A stretch of DNA of 64,000 nucleotides, taken from contig QVOM02000001.1 in NCBI GenBank assembly GCA_003586115.2, positions 12,839,610 through 12,903,609 on the forward strand. The letters run 5' to 3'. The position numbers were made by a program, and so were the translations under genes. This document shows positions 23,601 through 34,680 of this stretch, in pieces; position 1 is the first letter of the stretch, and each line of letters begins with the position of its first letter. The DNA is from Salvator merianae (lineage: Eukaryota > Chordata > Lepidosauria > Squamata > Teiidae). The notes beneath the pieces were generated by a model, which worked only from the letters and a program-made list of their open reading frames with translations, searched no databases and was not told the origin of the DNA.

Positions 23601-24349
23601 CCTCCATTTTTTTGATCTTCTAGATTTTCTTAAAGTTAATACTTCTGTTTGCCTTGGGATTCTCCTAAGAATGTTAACACTTAGCTTTGTTACTATATAT
23701 CTCCTGGAGGTACAACTAGGTAGGGAACCTGTCATTAGTGATTTGTTATTAATGCAAATTTAGGAGCAAATATTTTACTGAGAGGCTGGACTTGTGGAAA
23801 CATGCATACACAGGCACCCCCAACACTGTAAGCTTTGGTACAATTAGTCAAGAAAAATGTAAATAGATCAAGTGACAGTTTTTAACTTCAAAAAAAGGGC
23901 AGGCAGGGTTCACCAAGGTATGGATTTAAGAACCTCTTTCACTTTTACAACATGGGAAACAATAAAAAAAAAAAAATGCATTCTGGCATTTTGAATTCAA
24001 GAGGGGAAGTCCAGGTGGGTTGGTGGTGGTGGGATTCTTCAGCCCCTGTAGAATAAAATTGCCCTGCAGAAGATTACAAAAAGATTTTACTTGTAATTGT
24101 TTTTGGTTCCATGAGCAGAGAACATGATAGTACTGTGACTAAAGCTTTCATTTCCTGTCCCTGCCAGCATTACCTGAATTCAACCTGTTAGAGGGACGTT
24201 CTGCCTAGTGGTTTCAGAGTCACAGGGAGTTACAACAAACCAGAACTGTAAACTTCTTTTTCTTTAAGCCTGAGAAGGCAGGGATGGTTTTTGGCCATGA
24301 GAGTAGAATGAGATTCAGTGAAAGAGCGTTGGCAGCCAAGACTCTTTGG
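20606..24349. other. Unassigned non-coding stretch (3.7 kb)
   Basis: The longest part with little repeat signal. No frame above 110 codons and no family resemblance. It could be intronic or intergenic unique sequence. Confidence 0.5.
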
Positions 24350-24804
24350 ACATGTTCACAGTTGAGTGCTAGTGAGTGTCCAGATGCTCGGTAGCACAGT
24401 GCATCCACACTTTGTGGAGGTCTAAGTGTTCATGAGCATCTGCAGACACTCCCAAAGACACTCCCAAAGACTACTAGCTGTAGACAACTAAATTATCCAC
24501 AGCTGTACCAAGAGCAGCTGGGCTGCTCCTGCTACACAGCGTTCACACCTACTTCCAGGTATGAACACTGCAGGCTACAGCACGGCTGTGACTGTGCAGC
24601 TGTGTGCTGTGTTCCCGGTCGCCATGGTAGTGACTGGATGTTTCCATAGCCACAGTCATGGCAGGCAGCCAGCGTTCACACTGTGAGTGCTGGAAGTCCA
24701 GTCCTGGGATGTTCCAGTCCTTGAAGTGCACATGGCAGCCACATCGCGTGGTCTGTTCCGCCTTAGAATGGTAGAATTCTACCATTCAAAGGTGGAAAGT
24801 GTTA
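24350..24804 (-). mobile_element. Harbinger-type MITE, family H (copy I, reverse)
   Basis: Reads as the reverse of 42488-42932: a 'tgctagtgagtgtccagatg' end, 'gcatctgcagacactcc', a 'ccacagctgtacc' region, a 'ggtcgccatggtagtgactgg' region, then a terminal palindrome around ccttagaatggtagaattct. Both edges are mutated and no duplication is visible. Confidence 0.65.
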
Positions 24805-25066
24805 ACAAACCTTTTATTTCTGTTGTTGGCCCTGGGATGGGAAATGCAGAATTCAAAAGTCTGTTGTCAAGCTTCCTACCCAAATCAAGATGCCAAAACT
24901 TCAAATTCTTCAAAGCATAACTAAGGGGGAAATAAAGTCATTATGCTCTTATTTTATTTTACCAGATAACAAAGTTGTTGCTCTCCCCACTTTCCTGAGC
25001 TTTGAAATGTTCTGGAGACAGTGTTGAAAGGATTTGACTTCCTTTGGGAAGGCAGCACATTGGAGT

Positions 25067-25389
25067 AGAGATATGCCAAACTGATTCAAGTTCAAATTGG
25101 TTCAAATCATATGCGATGGTTCAACCAATTGGAATTTGAACTGAATCACTCCCAGGCAGGAAGGGTGGGTTCAAACTTGGACCAAACCAAGGGGATTGAG
25201 CCAAATTGGCTTGAACTACCTGGTTCAATTCAAGCTGTTTTGAGTTTGTTAGTATTCTGCCCTTTTAAAGGGCTTTTTAAATTGTATTTTTATATGTAGA
25301 ACCCGGTCAAACCAGTTCAAGGTTCAAACTGAACTGGTTTGAGTCAGTTCAAATTCGAATTGAACCGCTGTTTTCAAGTTCATGCACAA
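25067..25389. mobile_element. TTCAA-rich hAT-like non-autonomous element, copy 1
   Basis: Dense in gttcaa, ttcaaac, ttgaac and gaactg words on both strands, with inverted ends reading agagatatgccaaac and gttcatgcaca. This resembles a common reptile element whose terminus reads like 'gatgtgcacgaacc'. A second copy is at 43203-43481. The word repetition makes apparent peptides rich in F, E and L with no meaning. The assignment to hAT comes from memory of similar repeats, so it is tentative. Confidence 0.55.
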
Positions 25390-25739
25390 TTTTTTCATTG
25401 GAGGCTTACATTTCTTTTGTGGGATTGTTGGTTTTCTTAGCATTTGTTCCATTTGATATTTTGGGTTTTCCCCCCCTTATTTTCCATGCACTGAGATGAG
25501 GTTCACTGGGGATGCAGCATAGGGATGTGTTCTTCAGTTGGCTTGTCCCAGGAGTTTAATGCTGGAGACCCTCCTCCTTTTTCATCCAGACTTTGGAATG
25601 GCAGAGGTTAGGCCAGGAGACTGACTTGGCTAACATCATCCTCGTGATCTCTAATGACAGAGTGGAGATTTTAACCCAGGGACTCCTAGGCAGGATCTGC
25701 ATGTGTGCCATAAGTTTGCATTGTGGAACTCCTGGCTGG

Positions 25740-26180
25740 TCTAGAAAATGTGTTCCAGGCCAGGAATACAATGGGTGATGCATTTACGTGACAGCTTGGT
25801 TTTGTCTGTCTTTGAGGACAGGGGGAATAAATTCCCTGGCCCAAACTTGCAGGCAAAGGACATGGAAATAGCCATGGAAGGGGGCCATCTTCCAGAGCTT
25901 GGTGAAATGTCACTGGGCTCCAGAACAGGGCCTGAGCCATTCCTGCCACCTCCACCTGTCTGTACAGCCTTCATCCAGACTACTTCCCAGCAGTCTCTTC
26001 CTGGAGTGCTCCCAGATGTGGGTTCCACTCCCAGAAGTAGGCCAGGTATAGGGGCTGTGAAGCCACCACATACCATGGGAGGCCATGGCATTCCATGGTG
26101 TGCAATGGTGTGTGGGCATCCTACACCCAGCACAAATTTGGCATGGTCCAGCAGGACTATGTGGATGTTGTCCTAGGTCA
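25740..26180. mobile_element. Interspersed MITE-like repeat, family Q copy 2
   Basis: Shares ordered blocks with 13240-13740, including the 'gaaatgtcactggg', 'gtgctcccagatg', 'aggccaggtataggggctgtg' and 'atgtggatgttg' regions. Frames of up to 142 codons on both strands cover it and are repeat artefacts. Confidence 0.5.
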
Positions 26181-27010
26181 CCTTAATTACTATCTCTCAA
26201 TCCTTTTTTTTTTTTTTACAAAATTCAAGTGAGCATAGATATAAGCAAGAGGCATGCATTCTCCAACTGGGCACATCAAATATCCGCAGAATACTGTTTT
26301 TGTACAATATGTTGCACAAATATGGAACATATCATAGGGATAGGGTTTGGCTGTTTGAACAGACTCTGCAAAGTTTATGAAAATTGCTTGAGGATGAATA
26401 GGCCTCCAGATGCAATATACATCTACACTCCTACAGGTGGGGGATATGAGCAGGAGAATACTAACTTTGCGTCCTGTTTGGGGAGATATGTCCCAGCAAT
26501 ACCTGATTCGTGGCTGTGGGATGCCGGATGCTACACTGGATGGATGATGAAATGATTTAGCAGAGCTCGGAATTTCCTCTTTCTGCATTCAGCTAACACA
26601 TTGTGCTACATCTGCTTCTGTCCCAGGAGCCTCAACTCTCCTCTAAAGGAAAGAACAAGAGAAAGGAAGATGTAACACCAGTTACTATAATGTAAATAAA
26701 ACTAGAAATATAATGAGGAGGATTATGTCCCGTGTGTCTGCTTCTGCTTGGTCTTCCATCCTGGGTTTCTCTTTAAACCGAACTTAGACCAAGTTCAGGC
26801 AGAGGACATGTAACAAAGGACTGTCCTCTGTTTTTATCTGCTGAAATCACATGGAGACTGAGTGTGCTTCATCTCCATTCACATACTTTGCAAACAGAGA
26901 GCACTAGGTGCACAGTGTCTAGATCACACTGCTTGTGTCTTCCATGCTGAGACTTCTCAGGAAAGCCAGTTCAGTCCCCACCCACCACCCTCAGCCCCTC
27001 CCTCTACTGT
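26181..27010. other. Unassigned non-coding stretch
   Basis: Contains a poly(T) run near 26203-26218, with opposing frames of 108 and 132 codons that shadow each other. No recognised similarity. Confidence 0.5.
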
Positions 27011-27111
27011 AGCTGCATTCAGACATTGCTTATTTATATCCATGCTTTATTCTGGGATATTCTGGGATATCCAAATATAGTAGAATAAATAAGCAATATC
27101 TGGATGCAACC
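27011..27111. mobile_element. 101-bp palindromic MITE (family E, copy 1)
   Basis: Arms begin with agctgcattcagacattgc and the inverse of ggttgcatccagatattgc, and continue into matching cttattta and tattctggrat blocks. TGT flanks both sides (27008-27010 and 27112-27114). The terminus is close to that of the 1.2-kb elements, so both may use one transposase. A second copy is at 56337-56453. Confidence 0.7.
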
Positions 27112-27114
27112 TGT

Positions 27115-27479
27115 GAGTTAATAGGAAACTCTATCAGTAAGGGTTTAATTTTCATTTGCACAGAAAAGCACGGAGTATCCTTATTTTATGTAACTGCTAC
27201 ACAGAAGACATGGCAAGCTGCAAGACACCTCCTCTCATGGTTTTGTTCTCCAGCATTTGGCCTTCTATTCCTTGTTGTTGTTGCCTCCTGGAGTTTTGCT
27301 GATTTTCTTGCTTTATTTGAGGTGGGGGTGAGGGAGAAGAGGGTCTCCAAGGAAGGTGGGAAGATGGAAGATGGAAGACAAAAGTGAGATCGGAGCAAAC
27401 ACTCTTTCTCTCTCATCCAACTCCCAACTTCTTCAGATGTTCTCAGAGAATCTACCCACTCCTCATTCTCACTGAAATG
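27115..27479. other. Unassigned short stretch
   Basis: Nothing recognised apart from a purine-rich patch near 27340-27390. Confidence 0.5.
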
Positions 27480-27965
27480 CAACACACCAAAGGGGACAAG
27501 TGGCAGGTGAGGGGGTGCCAGTGAGCAAGTGGGCACTGACACTATCCCACCATTAGTGGATGAGTAGCTGCCAGCAGCAAGTGGGCACTGGCAGGCAAAT
27601 GGGCACTGGGCTCATTGACAGTGGCAGGCAAATGAGGGCTGACTCCTGGCAAGCAAGTGTGTGAGTGTGCCAGTCCTTGCTATCAATGGGCAAGTGAATA
27701 CCAGTGGGCAAATGAACCCTGGGCCCACTGCCAGCAGGACAATGAGCACCTACCCCCCACTGCCGGCAAGCATGTGGACCCTGGCAAGTGGGTACCAACC
27801 CCTGCTGCCAGCAAGTGAGTAGGTGGCAGCCCCCACTGCCAGCCAGCAAATGAGTCTCAGATGGCAAGTGAATGCCAGCCTTTGTTGCCAGTGGGCATGT
27901 AGACATCAGCCTCGGCAAGCAAGTGAGCATCCTCCAGTGAGTGGGCATCATTCCCACCAACACTG
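27480..27965. repeat. Degenerate minisatellite of 'ggcaagtgggca' type
   Basis: More than a dozen diverged units built from 'agcaagtgggcactgg', 'ggcaaatgagc' and 'cactgccagcaag' words at irregular spacing of roughly 25-45 bp. The minus strand stays open for 136 codons (27553-27963), giving a leucine-, proline-, histidine- and cysteine-rich peptide with no known similarity. The open frame probably follows from the repeat unit lacking stop triplets. Confidence 0.7.
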
Positions 27966-28176
27966 GGCAAGAAAGCCTGAAGAAAGAGGCTGATTCTTTT
28001 ACATATCTGCTGGCTCCTTAGGAATAATCACACTTGGTGCTAAGCGCACACATATACCACAAGCTCTTAAGCCCACTGAAAAGGGTCTTCATTTTTTTTG
28101 TCTGTTTCCCTCCAGTTTAACCGTCTCCCTGCACAAAGAAAAAGAATCTAGTGGGCTTAATAGCTTGCTGAGGGAT

Positions 28177-28220
28177 GGGGATGGGGATGGGGATGGGGAT
28201 GGGGATGGGGATGGGGATGG
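28177..28220 (+). repeat. (GGGGAT)7 G-rich array
   Basis: Seven perfect hexamers follow a GGGAT and end with GG. Eight G-runs of three or more on the plus strand meet the simple pattern for G-quadruplex formation. Confidence 0.95.
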
Positions 28221-28224
28221 ACTG

Positions 28225-28827
28225 GCTTAGGCTAAACATGAACATTCTTCTTTATTCAGGCTTTCTCTCCACCTATCTCTCGATGTGTTGAACTTGAATT
28301 AAAGGAAAAAGGGAAGGAAATGACAGCAGTACTGGGTAAGGGCAGGAAACCTCCTTCTCCTCCCTGGGAACCCCTCCTCCAGCCAGAGATAATCCAGGCC
28401 ACCATTCACACAGAAACACTGGCACAGAATAACTGAAAATAAATGGACTGGATCTGGATAAAATTCATTCTGCAAAAATTCTGAGCTATGGTAGGAAAGT
28501 CTGGACTAGGGCACCGAACAGCCTATTTTGGTGTGGCTTCCATGAACTGAGGCCACTTCAGGGCCACAGTAAAACATGAATGTGAACACCATTTAAGTCC
28601 AGCTGTACAAATACCCCCATCCCTCCATTTATCTGGGGATTGGCAGGGGAAAGGAGCCTGTCACTTCTGATGCCTGTTTGCTGTCCACATTTGCATATCC
28701 AAGAAGAAATCTGAACAGTTTTTGAATTGTGAGCCATTTGCAATTGACTAAGGAAAGGACAATACTCTAGCAATAAACATATAGGCATGATTTACAATGG
28801 CTACGTGGTGTACATGGATGGAACTGC
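28225..28827. other. Unassigned stretch
   Basis: No recognised gene or repeat. Confidence 0.45.
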
Positions 28828-29160
28828 TGCTAGGTCAAAGCACTTTCTCTGGCCCAAGAGGTTTGCTCTGTTGGCACATCACAGCATATACGAACTTCCA
28901 GACTTGGAAACAAAAGTCCTCTGGGTGTTGAAGCCGACCATTTTCAGAGGCTGGTGATATGCCACTTGGGTCTGGCACAAGGTATTGATGATCCTGCCAC
29001 TGCTGTCCTTCTGCATGGCCATGGCAGGAACAAGCCTGGCCCATGCCCTATCTGCAGAGTGGTTATTCCCACTGGATAATCACCATGCTTCAGGCCCTCT
29101 TTTGGTGTACAGTGATGTGTGGTCCCCACACGCCAGGCATTGTTCTGGGGTAGTCCAAAG
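28828..29160. mobile_element. Interspersed repeat, family P copy 1
   Basis: Shares blocks with 35935-36480 (reverse) and 43700-43960, such as 'gcactttctctggcccaag', 'caagcctggcccatg' and 'ctgcagagtgg'. Termini are not defined; probably another non-autonomous DNA transposon. Confidence 0.4.
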
Positions 29161-29220
29161 GGGTTGGGAGCTCTTACCAATGTTTAACTGTGGTTATACT
29201 TGATAGCACTTTTCATTCTA

Positions 29221-29827
29221 GGCTGCATTCCGACATGGCATTTAATCAGTTTACAGGCCGTCTTCAGTTCCCGCTGGTCCGACATGATCTTGCCATTCCG
29301 TAGTTTTTCTGGACTAAATTGGCGAAATCCAGACTACTTTGTATTCGGATTTAATGAGTTCTCAAGCCGTTCCAGATCGCTAGCGCACTTTACTTTGTGA
29401 TGTGGGAACAAGGAAGGAGACTATTTGGGAGGGACCGTACTTTTGTGGGGGCGTGCAGAGGGAGGGATCCCCATTTCCTGCCATCCAATGACCAACTTTG
29501 TTGTCATGTTATGCTGGGGGGGGCGGTCAGAAGGGACGAGTGGGCAGAGACCAAGAATAGAGACACCAAGAATAGAGAATGTGAAAGTGGAGGACTTTCA
29601 CCTTCTTTGTGCTTGGAGTCTGCATATGTAGAAAAGAGGGGAGATGCTGCTATTGTTCTGCGGAGCTCTGAAGTAGCGCAATTCTGTAAAAGTAAAAGAA
29701 AAGGAGGTGGGGCATGGCAGGCTGAAGAGCTGACAGGACAGCAAGAGCAAGGGGAAGTCGGCAAAAAGGCTTCCCACCTTGCGCCTATCTTGACCTGTAT
29801 TCTGCCCCAGCTCTGTGCAGCATACCC

Positions 29828-29893
<66 letters not shown>

Positions 29894-30460
29894 AGAACGC
29901 TGCATCTAAGCCGGCAGCCGAGGAAGAACTGGGGGGGGGAGTTGAGAGGATCATTAACGAGTGAGAGAGTTGAGGGAGAACATTTTTGTGAGGATGAGAA
30001 AAATTTTATTATTTTTAAAGTGTGGAAAAGCAAAAAAAACCAAAAAAACCAAACAACCAGCCACCCTCCCAAAGCAGTTTCTCTCCACACCTTGCTTTGA
30101 TTCCTTGTTTAGATCTAACAAGCAGATTAGGAGGCTTTTTTCTTTTAACTTAAAGAAGTGTTTGTAAAGGGCAGGAATCCCCCCCAAAAGGGCAGAGCTT
30201 GACTTTCCCGCCCCTGTGAAGTCAAGATTTGAACGTAGGGACTGCAGCCAATCCCTGACTACACAGGGAGGAGAATTTGACGAGGGGTGGAGGCAGAAAA
30301 GGTACTGTTTCTCCGTGCCAAGCATGGGAAACATCAGTGTGGGAACGAGCAAGTACGAATTGAATCTGTGTTAAACTGTAACTGCGGGAACGACCAGAAG
30401 ACGAATTCAGTCCTTGTACTCTTCTGATACGGATTAAATTTACGATATCGGAACGCAGCC
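29221..30460 (-). mobile_element. 1.2-kb TIR element, copy B with a different interior (1240 bp)
   Basis: Starts ggctgcattccgacatgg and ends ggaacgcagcc, with CTA on both sides (29218-29220 and 30461-30463). About 280 bp at the left and 275 bp at the right match copies A, C and D in reverse orientation. The central part from about 29500 to 30185 does not match the others apart from a short 'agcgcaattctgtaaaag' resemblance. It holds a (CT)n(CA)n tract (29831-29892) and an A-rich patch. No transposase motif is visible. The copy is either a second subfamily or a chimaera that gained new internal DNA. Confidence 0.85.
29831..29892. repeat. (CT)n(CA)n microsatellite
   Basis: About fifteen CT units followed by about twelve CA units, inside copy B of the 1.2-kb element. 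Confidence 0.95.
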
Positions 30461-30463
30461 CTA

Positions 30464-32289
30464 CTGTCACCAGACTTTATACTGCATCGTCTTACACCTG
30501 AGCTGAGACACACTGTTGTGCCCTGAGAAAGCTGACAGGGAGCAATTAAAAAGGAAATTATTGACTAGTTAAGGCTGCAGACCTAAATCTTCCTGCAACC
30601 TTAACACTTGTGGAGAAGGGAGATTTTCCACAGGTATAACTTGGTCCACAGTTTTTAATTACACCACTTTAAGAACATCCTCTCCTCTTTTATATCCACT
30701 ATCTCCTCCAGAAGAAGACAGTGAGAAAACACTTATATATGGGTCAGGAAAACTCCATGGGAGTTGTCATCAGGAGTCAACCCCAATTTAATGGTACCAA
30801 ACATCAAATATTGTCACTAGCCTCGGCCTGCTCTTGTGTAGAATAAGACCACCTGAGAATATGTTGCGCCACAAAAAGTGGAGGCAGGATGTCCCAAGCT
30901 ATGCCTGCAGGTTTCCCTGAGATGGTAAGCGGAGGCACATCCTAAATGAAGTACAGCAGCCCATTTAGATCAAACAGCACAATTCTGTGCCTACAGGTCT
31001 GGATTTCGCAGAAGAGGACAAGACTCCTGCATCTCCAATACTTGCATCTGACATGCTACATTGGTTGGAATTCCCACTTCCACCTAACTGTTTAAAGAAA
31101 GCTTTCTGTCCTCCTTTGAATCTGTGTATCCTATCCAGTGTGATTCTCCATGGGTCATCTCAGAGCCTGGAATGTTGATTCATTTTGGAATAGTAATTTT
31201 TCCAGCTAGCATACATCACCAGTTTTAATGCAGAGGGCAAAGGGGTATGTGTGTGTGTGTGTGGGGGGGCTTCCTTTAATTATGAGGTGTTTTAGAAATA
31301 CCACAGTAATCCTTAACAACAGCCACATAAGGTAGATCTACATATTTTGAGTAAACAGCACACTTGGGGCTCCTGGCTGAGGTACTCTGCATTTTTAATG
31401 CTTTCCACTAATTGCTGCGATTATACATTACGTTCTTAGTTCTAGACTTAACCTCTATTCTCCGTCACATTTTACAGTGGAAAAATAAGAGCACTTGTTT
31501 TGCATTAAGTGAACAGGGATTCATAGAGCAACGCCAAGTAATTCAAATGAGTAAGCCACTTCCACAAAGTCTGGTGGTGAGTTCTGCCAAATTCTTTTTT
31601 TTTTTGTTTTGTTTTCAGGGCTATATGCAGGGAAGTGTATTAATTTTTAAATGTATGTACTCCTGCCATAGTGAATACACCATCCTGCATTTCAATACAG
31701 CAAAGCTAAACCACGTGAATTCTAATAATGTCTACATTGCTCCCAAAACATTAGAATTCTTCCAAATTTCAGTTTTAACAAGGTTGTAAGAAGCTCCTGC
31801 TTATAGCTTCCAGCCAGAGGGTCCTTACTTGCTAAAATACATTTTGTTGCCAAGTTAGCTCTAGTATTATTAAGTACAAAGTATGCAACGAAACAGTGAA
31901 TACTGGCTGGATCTCCACTTCCACAATGAGGCATCCAGTAAAGCACCTTCTGTTGCCGTGACTCCATTTGAGGGTATGATTTTGCTGAGCTCACCGCCAG
32001 CAACGACACCTCTGCGCTCACAAATGGAGACAAGAAGGCATCATTTTTTCGGCAACCATCTTGGTGCCTCTTCCATGTGCCAAGGAACAAGCAAGCTCCA
32101 TTTTAAAATTGAAACATGCCCACTGTGATTCTTAAGTATATATAGGGCAGTGGAAGCATTCTGGATGCCCTCTGGCATGCCTTTTTAAAAGTGAGCTAAA
32201 ATATAGCATTTGTTGTTAAGAGTTATAGCCACTTTATTCTATTCTTCCACCCCACAAAAGGTAGCTAAAATTCCTTGAATGCCTTTTAA
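30464..32289. other. Unassigned non-coding stretch
   Basis: A (TG)n tract lies at 31247-31263 and a poly(T) run near 31592. No frame above 125 codons and no similarity recognised. Confidence 0.5.
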
Positions 32290-32709
32290 CACGTTCTACC
32301 TTGGAATGTTTGCATTCAAACATTCCAAATTGGAACAGTCCCCGTGATGTGGCGCCCATCTGCACTGCGAAGTCTGGAACATCCCAGAAATGGGCTTCCA
32401 GCGCTCACAGTATGAATGCTGGCTGCCCTGCCATGACAGAGGCTGGGAACGTAGCGTGCCACTGTGCAGCCACAGCTGTGCCATGCTGCAGCTTGCAGCA
32501 TTTGCACCCAGAAGTATGTGTGAATGCTGTGTACTGGGAGCAGTCCAGCTGCTCCCAGTACAGCTAGAGAGTACAATTTTGTGCTCCACATCTTGGAGCA
32601 ATCAGGAATGGCTGCAACCACTCCTGATTGCTAGGGCCTCTGTGAAATGCAGAAGAACCTCTCTAGTGGGCATGCAGACACTCACTAGACAGTATGTGCG
32701 AACAGGCCC
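32290..32709 (+). mobile_element. Harbinger-type MITE, family H (copy K)
   Basis: Begins inside the terminal palindrome (ttctaccttggaatg...cattccaaattgg), then carries the family's 'gaaatgggcttccagcgctcac' and 'tgaatgctggctgcc' regions and ends 'gtgcgaacaggccc'. The left 15 or so bases of the terminus are altered. Frames on both strands inside it are shadows. Confidence 0.7.
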
Positions 32710-32910
32710 TAGGCCTGTTCATTTGGCTACTCTGGGGACCCCTGCTATAGGCTTCTTTTAAAGGGTTTGCTTATGTGAATTTTTCTGATACTCCCACAAT
32801 CCTCAGGGTTGTTACAACCCTGTTGATATCTCCCTTATATGTAGAGAGAGGTGTCCTTAGTACATAAGTGATTTCACTCACAGCCTTGGAAAAGAAGGAA
32901 ATGAATATTT

Positions 32911-33079
32911 GGTCCTTTCTGCACTGGCCTTATTCCAGATTATATCCTAGAATAGCGACTGGCCATCGGCATGCTGATGCAGACTACAGCAGGGATCTGC
33001 CATAGTTTGCACCAGCACCCAGATGGCAGGTCACTATTTTGGGATATAATCTCAAATAAGGCCCAGTGCAGAAAGGACC
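32911..33079. mobile_element. 169-bp TIR MITE, family F (complete)
   Basis: Ends are ggtcctttctgcactgg and its inverse ccagtgcagaaaggacc. Inner arms contain 'ttattccagattatatcc' and the inverse 'gggatataatctcaaataag', and the centre has paired 'ctggccatcggcatgctg' and 'ccagcacccagatggcagg' blocks. Flanking triplets are ttt and ttg. Partial relatives are at 2301-2387 and 49146-49232. Confidence 0.75.
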
Positions 33080-33401
33080 TTGATTTAAGTCATTTAAATA
33101 AGGGATTTGTCTGCTCTTCAGACAAATATTACAAAAGTGTTTTATAAACATAGTTAAAAAGTATTAGTATGCTAAAGGTGGGATTATTAGGCTGGTGCCC
33201 AGGCACACCAATGGCTCCTGGGGGATAGGATACTCCAGGGCCACCATAACTTCTGAGCTCCTCTGCATTTACATCCCAGAAGAACAAAGCAAATGAATGG
33301 GCATGCCCTTGAAAATTCAAAACATTCCTATGGCCTGCAAAAAGCTTTAGTGCTTAAATTCTTAATTGTCTATTCTGAAAACAAACCAGGGTGATATACA
33401 G

Positions 33402-33462
33402 GGAAGGAAGGAAGGAAGGAAGGAAGGAAGGAAGGAAGGAAGGAAGGAAGGAAGGAAGGAAA
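33402..33462. repeat. (GGAA)n microsatellite
   Basis: About fifteen tetranucleotide units without interruption. Confidence 0.98.
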
Positions 33463-34109
33463 TGAAATGAAAAATGAGTGCAAACATTTCCCTGAACACC
33501 AGTTACAATGTTCTTTCTAAATAGCCTTAGTAAACTTTCAGACGGAAGATTCAAGTTGACAAATTATTATTACATCCAGAAAGATCCAGCACTGCTTGAC
33601 TGCAGGGAAGGGAATGTTTCAGAAAGTCAGATCCCTTCTCCCCTCAGGGCAAGATGTCTCATAAGTAGTGCTTTGATACTGTGATTTGCACATGCATGTT
33701 TATAGATAAACACAACTATATAAGTAAGGATTAAGATTAAACTAGAAGGAGATTTCACCTCCCCCAAGTGCCCTCTGAGCAGCCGTTCCATCAGCTGCAG
33801 GAGAGGGGGATGAGGATGAGAACTGAAGGGTCTTCACATCCTCCCTACCACAAAGCACCCTTTCCCCTCCCAATTCCCATTTCCTCTTGAATCATGTTTA
33901 TAGACGGCGAGTCCAAGGGCAGGAACCTGAATCATATTGCTGACATTCTTTAAGTGAGTTGGGGAGCCTAAGGTCAGGATAAAAATACATTTTATAAGTA
34001 AATAAATAGTGAAGGTGGCTGTGATTAAATGACTGGTGTGGCTGTTGAGTCTGCTGTCTGCTATCACATCTTTACGTGCCCTGCTGACGTTCACCCAGGC
34101 ATTTCCAGC
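33463..34109. other. Unassigned non-coding stretch
   Basis: Nothing recognised. The part at 33880-34110 is complex and non-repetitive. Confidence 0.4.
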
Positions 34110-34680
34110 GTGAATAAGGCCGTGGTCACACCTCATGCTTTCTGGAGATGGAGGCAGGCACTAAATTGCGTTTTCGTTTTTTCCGAGGAGTTTCCTGCCT
34201 GGAAGGGGATTATCCTAAATTCAGATAATTCCAACTCTGAGCCCGTTTTACCAGCCAGGCTACCTCCTGCAGCCTTCCCAATTCTCCTGTCCCCCCTCCC
34301 AAGCACCCCACCGTTTCCCGCCCCCTCATCCCCCGATGTTCCCTGCCATCTATCGGGGGGGGGGCGGGGGCGGAAGCAGTTGCAGCTGCGATTGCAGCGG
34401 TAGCGGACAGCAGGGGATAGGGGAGTTTCGGAAGGGTAGAAGGAAGCAGCAGGAGGTATGGGGGGGTTGGCAAGGCTCCCCCCATATTCCCTGCTGCTTC
34501 CGGCTACCCCTCTGAAGTTCCTCCATCCCCTGCTATCCAACGCCACCGTGATCGCTACAACTGCCTCCCGTGAACACCCCCCCCAAGCTCCACAAGCTTC
34601 CTGAGCTCCCCGCCTCCCGCTACCAACACCCCCTGAGCTCCCCCATCTCATCCCTCCCCCAACTTACCTATTATCGTGAG
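34110..34680. other. GC-rich block with a 172-codon minus-strand frame
   Basis: Clearly more GC-rich than its neighbours, with C- and G-runs (34355-34375 and 34580-34590), CpG clusters near 34350-34410 and purine/pyrimidine asymmetry. The minus frame (34133-34651) encodes a Gly/Ser/Arg/Pro-rich peptide with no recognised domain. A 'ggccgtggtcacacc' motif near 34120 resembles MITE termini here, so the block may be part of a mobile element. It could instead be a CpG island or a first exon, but I see no convincing splice donor or core promoter. Confidence 0.35.

Noticed and set aside
24750..24804. Strong palindromes as possible intrinsic terminators
   Set aside because: They are the terminal palindromes of MITEs in a vertebrate genome; bacterial-type terminators do not apply.
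27480..27965. Repeat spacing at first sight like a CRISPR array
   Set aside because: Units are irregular in length and sequence, without constant repeats separated by unique spacers, and the window is vertebrate. A degenerate minisatellite fits better.
29504..29954. Frames with cysteine/valine and arginine/glutamate repeats
   Set aside because: These are translations of the (CT)n(CA)n microsatellite.
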